Source of the DNA: Leptospiraceae bacterium
GTDB taxonomy: Bacteria; Spirochaetota; Leptospiria; Leptospirales; Leptospiraceae
Assembly: GCA_024233865.1 (NCBI GenBank)
Contig: JACKPA010000004.1
Coordinates: 1-64,000 of the forward strand
DNA: 64,000 nt
Direction of reading: 5' to 3'
Made by a program: the position numbers and the translations under genes. The notes under the pieces are model-generated. The model did not search any database. It saw nothing but the letters and a program-made list of their open reading frames with translations, and was not told where the DNA came from. Below, piece by piece: positions 8,834-18,751 of the stretch (position 1 is its first letter; every line of letters begins with the position of its first letter).

Positions 8834-10087
8834 TTAAGGAATAATCTTTAGACGAATTGTTACAGCAAGGTCAACATCTCTACCAACAATTACGTGGTTT
8901 TTCATTTTGTTAACGTACAAACTTCCATCATGAAGTTCGATAATTCTCTTGGCAACGGTAAGACCAAGACCATATCCAACTCCTTCTTCTAAAAATCTCT
9001 CATCAACTTCATTGTTTAATCGATAAAACGGTTCAAAAATGAGTTGTAAGTTTTTTTCATTTAACTCATGCTCTGGTTTTCCGGTATAAATCGGATTCAT
9101 GATTTTGATTTCAAAAAAATTTTCGGTAAAAAAGAACAAAACCAAAATAATATCATTTTTTTGGGAATATTTCATAGCATTGGTAAGCAATTCTCTAATA
9201 ACTATTCCCATTGCTTCCTTATCAAAATTAGTTTTCTTTTTATATCGAATCGCAGTATAGTCAGAAATATTTCCAATCGTAATTGATTGTTGTTTTATAG
9301 ACAAAAATGACTGTAATTCATCAGCATAACCTTCTATTATTTGTTTTATTTCAACTATTTCAATAGTTTGATCATATTCCTTTTGTCTCATAAGCATGGT
9401 TTGAGCCAGGGATAAGGTTTTGACAAATTTATTGGTGCTTTCCAACCCCTCCCGCATCAAATCAAACATTTCTGTCGGAATTTCATATATACCTTTTGTA
9501 TCATCTTTTTTAGCATACATGGTTATCATCTGAATGGTGCTTATAAGTGCTCCTAATCCTTCCCCTTGGAAGAAATTGATATTCATTTGGTGGATAATAT
9601 TGGGTCCAAGTGCTTTGAAGTCCTTGGTTGAGATATCCGCTTTCCAATCAAAAATTTCGATGGCTTTTTTATACAAAAGCATCTCGTTATCCGGAATAGT
9701 TTCTCGCATTTTCTTTTGATGGTAGGCGTAGTGTGCTCTTTCAATAGTAGATTTTAAGGTTTCGATACTTATTGGTTTTTTTAAGAATTCGTAGGCTCTG
9801 TGGTGTGACAAAACCGCTATAATCCTATCCACGTCTTCCGTAGCACTTAAAATTACACAAATAATATCCGGATATTTATCAAGGATATAATCAACCAAAC
9901 CTTCACCAGTTTCTCCCTTCATATTTAAGTCGATTATACCTATCTGAAATTTACTTATCTCTAACTTTTCTTTAGCTATTTTGGGGCTTGGAGCAGTATC
10001 ACAGGATAATCCCAAACTTTCAATCATGGCAGAAACTGCCATCAACACAACTTCATCATCATCAACAAGCAAAATATGGGGTTTCAT
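8834..10087 (-). CDS. Receiver-histidine kinase fusion (REC-HATPase)
   Basis: A 417-residue soluble protein. The N-terminal receiver domain (1-120) has the acidic pocket VDDDE, phospho-acceptor Asp53 (IIDLNMKG) and Lys in FLKKPIS. A helical segment follows whose NIIHQMNINFFQGEG motif puts a possible phosphorylated His at 166. A HATPase domain then shows RELLTNAMKYSQ and GVGYGLGLTVAKRII. The receiver-first order suggests a phosphorelay intermediate that senses another kinase's output. Transcribed alone, leftward. No cognate partner is adjacent; the kinases at 524 and 3318 are candidates only by proximity. Confidence 0.85.
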   Translation of the reverse strand: MKPHILLVDDDEVVLMAVSAMIESLGLSCDTAPSPKIAKEKLEISKFQIGIIDLNMKGETGEGLVDYILDKYPDIICVILSATEDVDRIIAVLSHHRAYEFLKKPISIETLKSTIERAHYAYHQKKMRETIPDNEMLLYKKAIEIFDWKADISTKDFKALGPNIIHQMNINFFQGEGLGALISTIQMITMYAKKDDTKGIYEIPTEMFDLMREGLESTNKFVKTLSLAQTMLMRQKEYDQTIEIVEIKQIIEGYADELQSFLSIKQQSITIGNISDYTAIRYKKKTNFDKEAMGIVIRELLTNAMKYSQKNDIILVLFFFTENFFEIKIMNPIYTGKPEHELNEKNLQLIFEPFYRLNNEVDERFLEEGVGYGLGLTVAKRIIELHDGSLYVNKMKNHVIVGRDVDLAVTIRLKIIP

Positions 10088-10428
10088 ACGCTTTTTCCTG
10101 AAAACTATTTTCTAATTGTTTTGATTTTTGTAAATAAGGGAAATTGGCTTTAGAATAATTGTAACTATTCAGCGGGATAAAATCTAAGTTTTAAAAGAAA
10201 AAGTTTCAAATTTCATAACCGAAAGAATTGCATGGAACAAATTTTGATTATGTTTTTTGCAAGATTCAATAAAACTACGTAATCTGCAAAAATATTCCCC
10301 ACTAATTTGGTTTCTAAAACAGCCACATCTTTGTATATTTTTCCCTTCAATTCGGTCTTATTTACATATACAGTGAAATTATTTTTTAACTTCTTATCGC
10401 AAAGTTGTATTTCCTTCTTAGGAAAATG

Positions 10429-10462
10429 GAATAATTCTTAAGCATCGTCAAGAATAATTCTT
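10429..10462. promoter_or_regulatory. Direct repeats in the aconitase upstream region
   Basis: The 433-base gap 10088-10520 has no convincing ORF. Near its right end the 11-mer GAATAATTCTT occurs twice in direct orientation (10429-10439 and 10452-10462), 23 bases apart, just before a TATAAT hexamer at 10474-10479. A regulator or sigma-factor site for the aconitase operon is possible. No good -35 hexamer is seen at standard spacing. The rest of the gap (10088-10428) shows nothing I can name. Confidence 0.3.
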
Positions 10463-10520
10463 TTCTTCTTTTTTATAATAAAAATTAGTGTTATTATAAA
10501 CCAAACACAGGATAGGTATT

Positions 10521-12788
10521 ATGGCGTTTGATATAGAAATGATTCAATCTACGTATTCAAAAATGGCAGAAAGGATAAACAAAACCAGAAAACTCCTAAA
10601 GCGTCCCCTGACATTAACTGAAAAAATTCTCTATTCTCATTTGTGGAATGGAAATACCTCTGAAATCTTTGAAAGAGGGAAATCTTATGTTGAATTTGCT
10701 CCGGATAGGGTTGCCATGCAAGACGCTACGGCTCAAATGGCTCTGCTCCAATTTATGCAAGCCGGAAGAAAAAAGGCAGCAGTCCCTTCAACCGTACATT
10801 GTGATCATTTAATCCAAGCCAAAGAAGGTGCAAAAGAAGACCTTGAAATCGCCATTGATACCAATAAAGAAGTTTATGACTTTTTATCCTCCGTTTCCAA
10901 CAAATACGGAATCGGATTCTGGAAACCGGGAGCCGGAATTATCCACCAAGTAATCTTGGAAAACTATGCTTTCCCTGGTGGAATGATGATCGGAACGGAT
11001 TCCCATACGGTGAATGCCGGTGGTTTGGGGATGGTTGCCATTGGTGTTGGGGGAGCTGATGCCGTAGATGTTATGGCTGGAATGGCTTGGGAACTCAAAT
11101 TTCCCAAATTGATTGGAATCAAGCTCACCGGTAAACTGAATAATTGGACTTCTTCCAAAGATATCATTTTAAAAGTTGCCGGAATTTTGACCGTAAAAGG
11201 CGGAACAGGTGCCATAATTGAATATTTCGGAGAAGGAGCAAAATCTTTATCCTGCACAGGAAAAGGTACTATTTGCAATATGGGTGCGGAAGTGGGAGCA
11301 ACTACTTCCCTTTTTGGTTATGATGAAAAAATGGCAGCCTATCTGAAATCAACCGGTCGTGCAGATGTTGCAGAAATGGCAGACAAAATAGCCGAACATC
11401 TCACCGGAGATGCAGAAGTGTATGCCAATCCTAAAGAATATTTTGACGAACTGATTGAAATCAACCTATCCGAATTAGAGCCTCATATCAATGGACCTTT
11501 TACTCCGGATTTGGCTTGGCCTCTTTCTCAATTTGCCAAAGTAGTAAAAGAAAAAGGCTATCCTCCAAAGCTCGAAGTTGGTTTGATCGGCTCTTGCACA
11601 AACTCCTCTTATGAAGACATTACCAGAGCTGCATCCATTGCCAAGCAAGCAAAAGAAAAGAATCTAAAGGCAAAAGCTGGTTTTACAATTACTCCAGGTT
11701 CTGAATTGGTCAGATATACCATGGAAAGAGATGGATTGATAGACGTATTCAAATCCATTGGTGGTGTTGTGTTGGCAAACGCTTGCGGTCCTTGTATTGG
11801 GCAATGGAGTCGAAAAATCGACGATCCCACTCGAAAAAACTCCATTATCACGTCTTTTAACCGAAACTTTGCCAAAAGAAATGACGGTCACGAAGGAACC
11901 CACGCCTTTGTTGCGTCTCCGGAAATCGTAACGGCTTTTGCAATTAGTGGTGATTTGACCTTTAATCCGAATACGGACACTTTGGAAAATGCAAGGGGTG
12001 AGAAAGTAAAACTTGACCCTCCTTCAGGTGAAGAACTACCTCCCAAAGGTTTTGCAGTGGAAGATGCCGGTTACATAGAGCCGGTTGCAGATGGTAGCAA
12101 GGTGGAAGTGATTGTGAATCCTACCTCTGACAGGTTGCAGCTTTTGGAAAGCTTCCAACCCTGGGATGGCAAAGACCTAATAGGCTTAAAGCTACTTATC
12201 AAAGCACAAGGAAAGTGTACAACCGATCATATTTCCATGGCTGGAAAATGGCTAAAATACCGAGGTCACTTGGACAATATTTCCAATAACTTACTTATTG
12301 GAGCTGTAAACTTCTTTAACGGAAAAACGAATTCCGTTAAAAATACCCTTACCAATGAATACGCCCCCGTTCCGGATACGGCTCGTGCTTACAAAGCACA
12401 AAAGATAGGCTCCATTGTAGTGGGAGATGAAAACTACGGTGAAGGTTCTTCCAGGGAGCACGCAGCTATGGAGCCTCGTCACCTTGGTGTTCGTGCCATT
12501 CTTGTGAAGTCATTTGCTCGAATCCACGAAACAAACTTGAAAAAGCAAGGGATGCTTGGTCTTACCTTCGCCAATAAAGACGACTATAACAAAATAAAAG
12601 AAGATGACACAATTGATATATTGGGTCTGACTAACTTTACTCCTAACGTACCTTTAAAAATAGTACTCCATCATAAAGACGGAACTTCGGAACAATTTGA
12701 TGTCTTTCACACATATAATCAGTCGCAAATTGAGTGGTTCCATGCTGGTAGTGCATTAAATTTAATAAAAAAACAGATGCAACACTAA
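10521..12788 (+). CDS. acn: Aconitate hydratase (aconitase)
   Basis: A 755-residue TCA-cycle enzyme that interconverts citrate and isocitrate through cis-aconitate. The [4Fe-4S] ligands are visible as Cys359 (GLIGSCTNSSYED) and Cys422/Cys425 (NACGPCIGQW). Substrate-binding segments include MMIGTDSHTVNAGGLGM, and the swivelling C-terminal domain has GDENYGEGSSREHAAMEPR. Length and motif order match the mitochondrial-type aconitase family rather than AcnB. ATG 10521 follows AGGATAGGT. It heads a probable transcription unit with the adenine phosphoribosyltransferase and the O-acylation genes. Confidence 0.96.
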   Translation: MAFDIEMIQSTYSKMAERINKTRKLLKRPLTLTEKILYSHLWNGNTSEIFERGKSYVEFAPDRVAMQDATAQMALLQFMQAGRKKAAVPSTVHCDHLIQAKEGAKEDLEIAIDTNKEVYDFLSSVSNKYGIGFWKPGAGIIHQVILENYAFPGGMMIGTDSHTVNAGGLGMVAIGVGGADAVDVMAGMAWELKFPKLIGIKLTGKLNNWTSSKDIILKVAGILTVKGGTGAIIEYFGEGAKSLSCTGKGTICNMGAEVGATTSLFGYDEKMAAYLKSTGRADVAEMADKIAEHLTGDAEVYANPKEYFDELIEINLSELEPHINGPFTPDLAWPLSQFAKVVKEKGYPPKLEVGLIGSCTNSSYEDITRAASIAKQAKEKNLKAKAGFTITPGSELVRYTMERDGLIDVFKSIGGVVLANACGPCIGQWSRKIDDPTRKNSIITSFNRNFAKRNDGHEGTHAFVASPEIVTAFAISGDLTFNPNTDTLENARGEKVKLDPPSGEELPPKGFAVEDAGYIEPVADGSKVEVIVNPTSDRLQLLESFQPWDGKDLIGLKLLIKAQGKCTTDHISMAGKWLKYRGHLDNISNNLLIGAVNFFNGKTNSVKNTLTNEYAPVPDTARAYKAQKIGSIVVGDENYGEGSSREHAAMEPRHLGVRAILVKSFARIHETNLKKQGMLGLTFANKDDYNKIKEDDTIDILGLTNFTPNVPLKIVLHHKDGTSEQFDVFHTYNQSQIEWFHAGSALNLIKKQMQH

Positions 12789-12840
12789 AAAGGTCTTTAC
12801 ATTTAAAAGTATAAAAAACTAAAATAACAGGAAAGTTGGC

Positions 12841-13383
12841 TTGCAAAATATGTCATTAATCAAATCAAAGATACGAACCATTAAGGATTGGCCTAAACCA
12901 GGGATTATGTTCAGGGATATAACTTCCCTACTCATCGACCCGGAAGGTTTCAAATTAACCATAGGAACTTTTGTCGCAAGATACCAAGACGCTGAGATCA
13001 CAAAAATTGCTGCCATTGAAGCTCGAGGTTTTATCACCGGCGCTGCCCTTGCTTTTCAATTGGGAATCGGTTTTGTTCCTATTCGGAAAAAAGGTAAGCT
13101 CCCCGGAGAAACCATAGAGCAGGAATATGATTTGGAATACGGTACGGACAAAGTAGAAATACACAATGATTCGATTGTTTCCGGTGATAACGTTCTGATA
13201 ATGGACGACTTGGTTGCTACCGGTGGCACTTTAGGAGCAGCGATTCAGCTTGTACAGCGTTTAGGTGGTAAAGTCTACGAAGCTGCCGTTATTGTTGACC
13301 TCCCAGACCTTGGTGGTGCAAAACTCATCAAAAAGAAATTCAAAATAGATACTTACGCAATCTGTGAATTCAAAGGACACTAA
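12841..13383 (+). CDS. apt: Adenine phosphoribosyltransferase
   Basis: A purine salvage enzyme converting adenine and PRPP to AMP. The PRPP-binding motif VLIMDDLVATGGT (about 119-131) and the N-terminal DWPKPGIMFRDITSLL are both diagnostic. Length (about 180) is normal. AGGAA at 12829-12833 is seven bases before TTG 12841; the in-frame ATG 12850 is too far from it, so TTG is preferred. It lies 52 bases after aconitase and 26 before the DUF1574 gene, probably co-transcribed. Confidence 0.95.
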   Translation: MQNMSLIKSKIRTIKDWPKPGIMFRDITSLLIDPEGFKLTIGTFVARYQDAEITKIAAIEARGFITGAALAFQLGIGFVPIRKKGKLPGETIEQEYDLEYGTDKVEIHNDSIVSGDNVLIMDDLVATGGTLGAAIQLVQRLGGKVYEAAVIVDLPDLGGAKLIKKKFKIDTYAICEFKGH

Positions 13384-13409
13384 CAAAGGCTCCTCTCCTT
13401 TAAGCGTTT

Positions 13410-14624
13410 ATGAATGATTTTCATAAATTTTACAAAGACAAAAGGTTTTATGTTCCTGTTCTTGTTCTAATCATTTTTGAAATACTATTGCAATTAGGGT
13501 TTTATAAACCTTTCCTAAAAAAGAACTCGTATGCTGCAAATGTAAACCGTATTGCAAATCATGTTATCAAAATGAGTAAGGTTCATGACCCGGATATACT
13601 CGTTTTGGGAACATCGGTTGCCTACCAAGGGCTTTCCGTCACCATGTTAAATGACAAGCTCAAAACCAAAGGCTTAAAATTACAATCCATAGCCGTGCCT
13701 GGCTCGGAGCTTATCACCCAACAACAAGTTTTTGAAGAGGTCATTCCTCATTTCAAAAAACCAAAGCTACTTTTGCACGTTGTCGAAGTAACAATGCCAT
13801 GGGTAGCACAGGAAAATCTTATGCTACCTACTCTGGCAATGATAGCCGAATTTGACAGAGTGGATGCGATTAGAAAAATTTACCAACAAGATTACGACTT
13901 AATCGAATATCCGACATCCATGAATATCTACAACTTTAAAGATAACTGGAAAAAGTTTATGGATAGCTTTTCCCTTAAAGTGGAGGATATATCCTACATA
14001 TTGATTAGGAGTATTGCCTATCGAAGGGACATGAGAGAATTTATCATTTCACCGGGACCGAGGTTTCGTTATATGTTCAAGCACTATTACACAGAACCAA
14101 ATCTTGATATTCCCGATTATGAAAACGAGTATACGGAAAAAATCAGCTCGTATTTTCCCATTCAAGACTTGGATGACTGCAAGGTAAAAACCGGTCCCGC
14201 AAATACCGATCCCATTCCACCGGATTCTAGCCCGGAGCACAAAAAAGCTCTTTTTGATACTTGTTCTTTGGCTCTTGTGACAACGGTTGAAGCGAACGAG
14301 ACTTATAGAACGCAATTGTATTTCAAAAGATTAAAGCTACTCTATGACGAAATTCAAAAACATGGAATCAAAACCGTTGTTGTGATGGCTCCTTACAGTT
14401 CGCTTTTGTCTCATTTGGGTGGAAAAGAAAGGCTTGCGTTTTGGGCAAAGAAATTGGAAGAAATGAATATTCCTCTGGTAAACCTACAGTTTATCACACA
14501 TGGCAAAAACAACGGAGACTATTACTACGATCTTATCCACTTGAATAAACACGGAAAAGAACTCTTTTCCAATGAATTGAACAATGTGCTTTTAGAAAAT
14601 GTCGATACTTGGGTTAAAAAATAA
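13410..14624 (+). CDS. DUF1574 (SGNH-like) protein, partner of MBOAT acyltransferase
   Basis: A 404-residue protein with an N-terminal membrane anchor (about 14-31) and an exported domain. DPDILVLGTSVAYQGLS resembles the first SGNH block (GxS) and YYDLIHLNKHGKELF the last block (D-x-x-H), so a hydrolase/acetyltransferase fold is likely. DUF1574 proteins are typical of Leptospira and commonly sit beside MBOAT proteins. The MBOAT gene starts six bases downstream. By analogy with AlgJ/AlgX working with AlgI, it probably transfers acyl groups to an envelope polysaccharide on the outer face of the inner membrane. Substrate unknown. Confidence 0.8.
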   Translation: MNDFHKFYKDKRFYVPVLVLIIFEILLQLGFYKPFLKKNSYAANVNRIANHVIKMSKVHDPDILVLGTSVAYQGLSVTMLNDKLKTKGLKLQSIAVPGSELITQQQVFEEVIPHFKKPKLLLHVVEVTMPWVAQENLMLPTLAMIAEFDRVDAIRKIYQQDYDLIEYPTSMNIYNFKDNWKKFMDSFSLKVEDISYILIRSIAYRRDMREFIISPGPRFRYMFKHYYTEPNLDIPDYENEYTEKISSYFPIQDLDDCKVKTGPANTDPIPPDSSPEHKKALFDTCSLALVTTVEANETYRTQLYFKRLKLLYDEIQKHGIKTVVVMAPYSSLLSHLGGKERLAFWAKKLEEMNIPLVNLQFITHGKNNGDYYYDLIHLNKHGKELFSNELNNVLLENVDTWVKK

Positions 14625-14630
14625 AGAACT

Positions 14631-16022
14631 ATGCTTTTTACTTCCTTACTATTTTTACTGTTTTTTCTAATCGTTTATACCGTTTACTGGCTGGTCCCTT
14701 GGCAAAAGGGAAAAGAAGTCATTCTTTTGATTGCTTCTATCATTTTTTACGGTTCATGGAGCTTTCCGTTTTTGCTACATTTTATGGGAATTGTAATTTT
14801 GAATTACTATGTAGTGGAATCCCTTTTGAAAAATCCATCTAAAAAGCTATTTGTTTCTATTCTAGTAATTAATTTTTTAAATTTAGCGTTTTTTAAATAT
14901 TTCTACTTTTTTACGGACTCGTTTTCTTATATTACGGGTATCCCGTTTTTTGACTATTTGCAAAAATCATCGTTTAAGATTATACTTCCTCTTGCCATTA
15001 GCTTTTATACGTTTCAGATTACAGCCTATACCGTAGATGTGTACAAAAGAAAAGCAACCGAATCAGTCAGCCTCATGGATTATATGATCTTTATTATGTT
15101 TTTTCCGCAGTTGATTGCAGGACCGATTATGAGGTCTAATGAATTTTTGCCTCAACTGAAAGCCATTAAGCTCAAAGATGAGTATATCACTTTAGGTTTG
15201 TCTACCATTGCAATGGGTATTTTAAAAAAAGTGCTTATCGCAGACAACATTGCTCTGATAATTGATCCGATTTGGAACAATCCTGGTGCTTATTCCTGGT
15301 CAAGTCTTGTGATGGCTTCTTACGGATTCACCTGGCAGGTTTATTGTGATTTTAGCGGTTATACTGATCTTGCCATTGGTACTGCCTATTTGCTTGGCTT
15401 TACCATTCCGAACAATTTCAATGCTCCTTATTTGGGGGATTCTTTTCGGGAGCTTTGGAGGAGATGGCATATTACCTTAACAACGTGGTTGCGAGATTAT
15501 ATATACATTCCGATGGGAGGAAACAAAGTTTCCGAGGCAAAAGGCTATTTTAATATGATAGTCACCTTTACCATTGGTGGGTTGTGGCATGGAGCAAACT
15601 GGACTTTTGTAATATGGGGTTGCTATCATGGATTGGCTTTGTCTATAGAAAGATTCTTAGAAAACCTGAATATTCGCCTCACACCAAACAACGTATTTGG
15701 AAAACTGATTCGGATTTTTGTCACCTACAACTTATTTTCACTTTCGGTATCTCTTTTTAGGGCAAACAATATCAGTGATACAAGTATTGTGCTTTTAAAA
15801 TTCTTTACACTAGGAAGTGGATCCGGAATCTCTGACATGGAACCTTTGGTTTATCTTTGTTTGTTTGGCTTTTTTCTGCAGCTACTAGAATACTTCAAAA
15901 AGATTCCGCAAATCGTAATAAAGTTACGATATGCACTGATTCCTTTGTCTTATATAGTACTTCTTGTTTTGATTGGACTCTATACAAAGTCTGGTAAACA
16001 GTTTGTTTACTTTCAGTTTTAG
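14631..16022 (+). CDS. MBOAT-family membrane O-acyltransferase
   Basis: A 463-residue polytopic membrane protein of the AlgI/DltB type. The family motifs RRWHITLTTWLRDYIYIP and GGLWHGANWTFVIWG are present; His320 in the second is the expected catalytic residue. By family knowledge such proteins pass acyl groups from a cytoplasmic donor across the membrane to an extracytoplasmic acceptor enzyme, here probably the DUF1574 protein. Roughly ten hydrophobic segments are visible. Full length. The acceptor glycan cannot be deduced. Confidence 0.93.
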   Translation: MLFTSLLFLLFFLIVYTVYWLVPWQKGKEVILLIASIIFYGSWSFPFLLHFMGIVILNYYVVESLLKNPSKKLFVSILVINFLNLAFFKYFYFFTDSFSYITGIPFFDYLQKSSFKIILPLAISFYTFQITAYTVDVYKRKATESVSLMDYMIFIMFFPQLIAGPIMRSNEFLPQLKAIKLKDEYITLGLSTIAMGILKKVLIADNIALIIDPIWNNPGAYSWSSLVMASYGFTWQVYCDFSGYTDLAIGTAYLLGFTIPNNFNAPYLGDSFRELWRRWHITLTTWLRDYIYIPMGGNKVSEAKGYFNMIVTFTIGGLWHGANWTFVIWGCYHGLALSIERFLENLNIRLTPNNVFGKLIRIFVTYNLFSLSVSLFRANNISDTSIVLLKFFTLGSGSGISDMEPLVYLCLFGFFLQLLEYFKKIPQIVIKLRYALIPLSYIVLLVLIGLYTKSGKQFVYFQF

Positions 16023-16031
16023 AATATATTT

Positions 16032-16640
16032 ATGAAAATTCCAAAATCATATAGATATTACAAATTATCAGATTTAAAAGCTATTTTTCAAATAGGACAA
16101 AGGTTCTCGCAAGACATGCTGTTACCTTTTCAAAATGTTGAACCGTCTGATTTATTACAAAAATTGCTCAAAAGAAATTTACAAATTCCTATGAAAAATG
16201 AAAAAGCCAAATCTGAATTTCTAGTAGCACCTATCTTGACTGAAGTATGGGAAACTAACCAAAACTTCAAACCTCTTTCTGGGCTAACTTTTAACGTAGA
16301 AAGTAGTAAGGGTTTAAAAGGCGTTTGTGATTTTTTGATTTCATCTAAACCAGATACTGCCGACTTAGAATCTCCAGTTGTTTGTATCTTTGAGGCAAAA
16401 GACGATAACATTGAAAATTGGTATGGACAATGCGGAGCGGAAATGCTTGCTTCCCGTATTTTTAACGAAAGGGAAGGAAACAACATTAAAATTATTCATG
16501 GGGCAGTTACCAATGGTTTTACTTGGCAATTTTTGAAATTAGAAGACCAAACTTTATCCATTGATTCACAGCGTTACGGAACGGCTAACTTGCCTCAACT
16601 TTTGGGAGCTATCCAAAAAGTCTATGATTTTTATAAATAG
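16032..16640 (+). CDS. PD-(D/E)XK nuclease-like protein of unknown role
   Basis: A 202-residue soluble protein. LKGVCDFLIS supplies a candidate Asp, and VVCIFEAKDDN gives an E-x-K pair, the pattern of a PD-(D/E)XK nuclease core; GQCGAEMLASRIF follows as a helix. Similar stand-alone proteins are sometimes annotated as relatives of the type I restriction R-subunit N-terminus. It starts nine bases after the MBOAT gene, but a role in acylation is not implied. A terminator-like hairpin follows. Nuclease activity is inference from motifs only. Confidence 0.6.
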   Translation: MKIPKSYRYYKLSDLKAIFQIGQRFSQDMLLPFQNVEPSDLLQKLLKRNLQIPMKNEKAKSEFLVAPILTEVWETNQNFKPLSGLTFNVESSKGLKGVCDFLISSKPDTADLESPVVCIFEAKDDNIENWYGQCGAEMLASRIFNEREGNNIKIIHGAVTNGFTWQFLKLEDQTLSIDSQRYGTANLPQLLGAIQKVYDFYK

Positions 16641-16649
16641 AGCTTGCTG

Positions 16650-16678
16650 AGATACTTGGTATCTTTAATTTTTTTTTT
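16650..16678 (+). terminator. Rho-independent-like terminator
   Basis: AGATAC, a three-base TTG loop and GTATCT form a six-pair stem, followed by TTAATTTTTTTTTT. It sits ten bases after the stop of the gene ending at 16640 and would close the rightward aconitase-MBOAT unit. The stem is short and AT-rich, so strength is uncertain. Being between convergent genes, it could act on both. Confidence 0.5.
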
Positions 16679-16719
16679 AAAAAAGCTTAATAGAGTTCTT
16701 GGTAAAAATGTAATTTTTG

Positions 16720-17511
16720 TTAAAAAGCGTAGCCAATCCATAAAAGAATTTCCGGAAGTTTGGGAGAATCTAAAACCGTTATATATTGATTAAACTCTTT
16801 TTGTAAAAAGTAATTAGTAAGGGAACTGTTATCGTCTACCATATAAAAATGGATATTATGCTTTATCTTGTATGGGTGGTACTTGTGCCATTCCACCCCC
16901 AAAAATAATCCGTTTCCAAAAATCCACTGAAATCCTATTCCGGAATCCAAAAAAGTTAAAGCATTGATATCTTCTACAACAATAGGGCTATAGTCCTGAG
17001 TATAGATATTCGTACTTGGTTCGAAACTCCCCAATTTACCTTGTTTGCGAAATTGTCCCACAAAATTCCTTCCTATACCACCGGTTAAGTATATTGGAAA
17101 CTTCGCAAAAGGAAATACTTTTATATTTGCTTGCAACATTCTTAAACTATACCTTCTTTTTAGATTGTAAACTTCAATGAATTCCCCATAATTTTCATAT
17201 TCTTTGTGTTCCTGAAACCCGTCTTTATAAAAAATAGAAGTAGCCATTGAAACTTTGGAACTCCAATTGTATTGAAGAGATAAAGATATAAAAAATTGTG
17301 AAAAGGAAATTTGGTATTTCTCCCTTTCTCTAAATACCCCTTGGTGTTTGTATTTTGATTTTTTGGGTTTTTTAGATGAATCTGGTGGTTCTTTTAAAAT
17401 CCTTTCTGTTCTTTCCGGAATGACTATATTTCCATTGTACTGGCTCAAATCTTGACTCCAGAGATTTGTAAAAATCAAAAAGGAAAATAGTACGATTGCA
17501 CGAAAAAGCAT
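16720..17511 (-). CDS. Outer-membrane beta-barrel-like protein
   Basis: A 263-residue exported protein. A signal peptide (MLFRAIVLFSFLIFTNLWS) is followed by a charged, Lys/Pro-rich stretch to about residue 60. The rest consists of alternating aromatic/polar strands such as ISFSQFFISLSLQYNW and NGLFLGVEWHKYHPY. It ends in a terminal Phe (LLWIGYAF), the usual signature for BAM-dependent barrel insertion. No named family is recognised. It lies ten bases after the gene at 17522, which looks like a second barrel protein; the two form an operon. Confidence 0.6.
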   Translation of the reverse strand: MLFRAIVLFSFLIFTNLWSQDLSQYNGNIVIPERTERILKEPPDSSKKPKKSKYKHQGVFREREKYQISFSQFFISLSLQYNWSSKVSMATSIFYKDGFQEHKEYENYGEFIEVYNLKRRYSLRMLQANIKVFPFAKFPIYLTGGIGRNFVGQFRKQGKLGSFEPSTNIYTQDYSPIVVEDINALTFLDSGIGFQWIFGNGLFLGVEWHKYHPYKIKHNIHFYMVDDNSSLTNYFLQKEFNQYITVLDSPKLPEILLWIGYAF

Positions 17512-17521
17512 AACTCACACT

Positions 17522-18514
17522 TTAAAATTTAAGCGAAAGCTGAAAAAAACTTGAAGACAAACCATCATAGTATATGTTACCAAGATTATTTGCCCTTACG
17601 TTGTAATCAAGGTCATCGATTGAATCCCACGATACGATGTTTTTGGACTTAGGTTTAATTTTTGCGTGAATCCTATTCGCACCTATGGAAAAAGTCAGCG
17701 AATCTGTTATGGAAAAATTGAGAGCAAGTTCAAATTCAGTACCTGAATATTTTGAATTAACTCTATTATCTATGTAATTATAATTATAGCCTAATGGATA
17801 ATTGTCATCGACATAACTACTTTCTAACAATAATTTGCCGAACAAATAAAAAGCATTTAATTTTCCGGAAAGGTAAATTCCAACCAATTTAGATGTTTTG
17901 AATTTCAATGAAATTTGGGGACCAATGGATTTTGAACCCATATACAAGTTGTAGCTATTTGGATAAACCAAGCTTAAATTTGATTGAATATGCCTTAAAC
18001 CACCACCAAGGCTAATTTTATCGCTATATATATATCTCATAAAATTCAAATCCGATTCCATTCGATAGTAATCACCTACCGAAAAAGGTGTCTCTCTACA
18101 ATAGGCATAGTATCCTCCGTTACAATAAGTTTTATTCATACTTAAATTAGCCTTTTTTATTTCCATGAAGCTGTAATCCATGTAAGAATCTATTTTTGGA
18201 AATGAGTAATTGAATCCAAAATACAGATTTTTTGACTTATTGTTGACCCTATTGATATACCAGGGATAAAATTCATGAAACCTACTTTGCTCATAGGGAT
18301 AAAGAGTTGTAGACTGTCTTCGGAGAATGAGTTCAAGTCGTTTTTCTGGCTTATTTTTTACCTCTTGTTTAGGCTTTTCTTTTTCTTGTGCTTCCTTTTT
18401 AGGCGTATCATCAACTTTTGAAGTTTTGGCTTTTTCCTGTGCAGTTAGGCTATCAATAGCACAAAATATAAAAATAAAGCTTGTAATAACAATAATTCTA
18501 CTAAAATTTATCAA
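17522..18514 (-). CDS. Outer-membrane beta-barrel-like protein
   Basis: A 330-residue exported protein: signal peptide (residues 1-25, ending SLTAQ), then a Lys/Glu-rich segment (about 26-60) and a strand-rich domain full of Tyr, Asn and Ser. Strands such as KNLYFGFNYSFPK and FELALNFSITDSLTFSI alternate as in a barrel, and the protein ends SSFFQLSLKF with a terminal Phe. It is the first gene of a two-gene leftward unit with the similar protein at 16720. Function unknown; a porin or surface protein is possible. Confidence 0.6.
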   Translation of the reverse strand: MINFSRIIVITSFIFIFCAIDSLTAQEKAKTSKVDDTPKKEAQEKEKPKQEVKNKPEKRLELILRRQSTTLYPYEQSRFHEFYPWYINRVNNKSKNLYFGFNYSFPKIDSYMDYSFMEIKKANLSMNKTYCNGGYYAYCRETPFSVGDYYRMESDLNFMRYIYSDKISLGGGLRHIQSNLSLVYPNSYNLYMGSKSIGPQISLKFKTSKLVGIYLSGKLNAFYLFGKLLLESSYVDDNYPLGYNYNYIDNRVNSKYSGTEFELALNFSITDSLTFSIGANRIHAKIKPKSKNIVSWDSIDDLDYNVRANNLGNIYYDGLSSSFFQLSLKF

Positions 18515-18751
18515 TTTAATCCTCTTTGCTAAAAAATAAAAATATCTGATTATTAGACTTACCTAAGCAATGTATGAATAAATATTTTGGGAATTGCTGG
18601 GTAAGAAACGAAAGTTACCTACCCGGTTTTTGGGATGAGTGAATTGGGTATGGGATACCAAAGGAATAATTTTTAAGAGTGTCAAACCCAATGCAGAAAA
18701 GATAAAACTATGGTGATAATTCCCCCAGTATAAAAAAAGTTATTTTCAACT

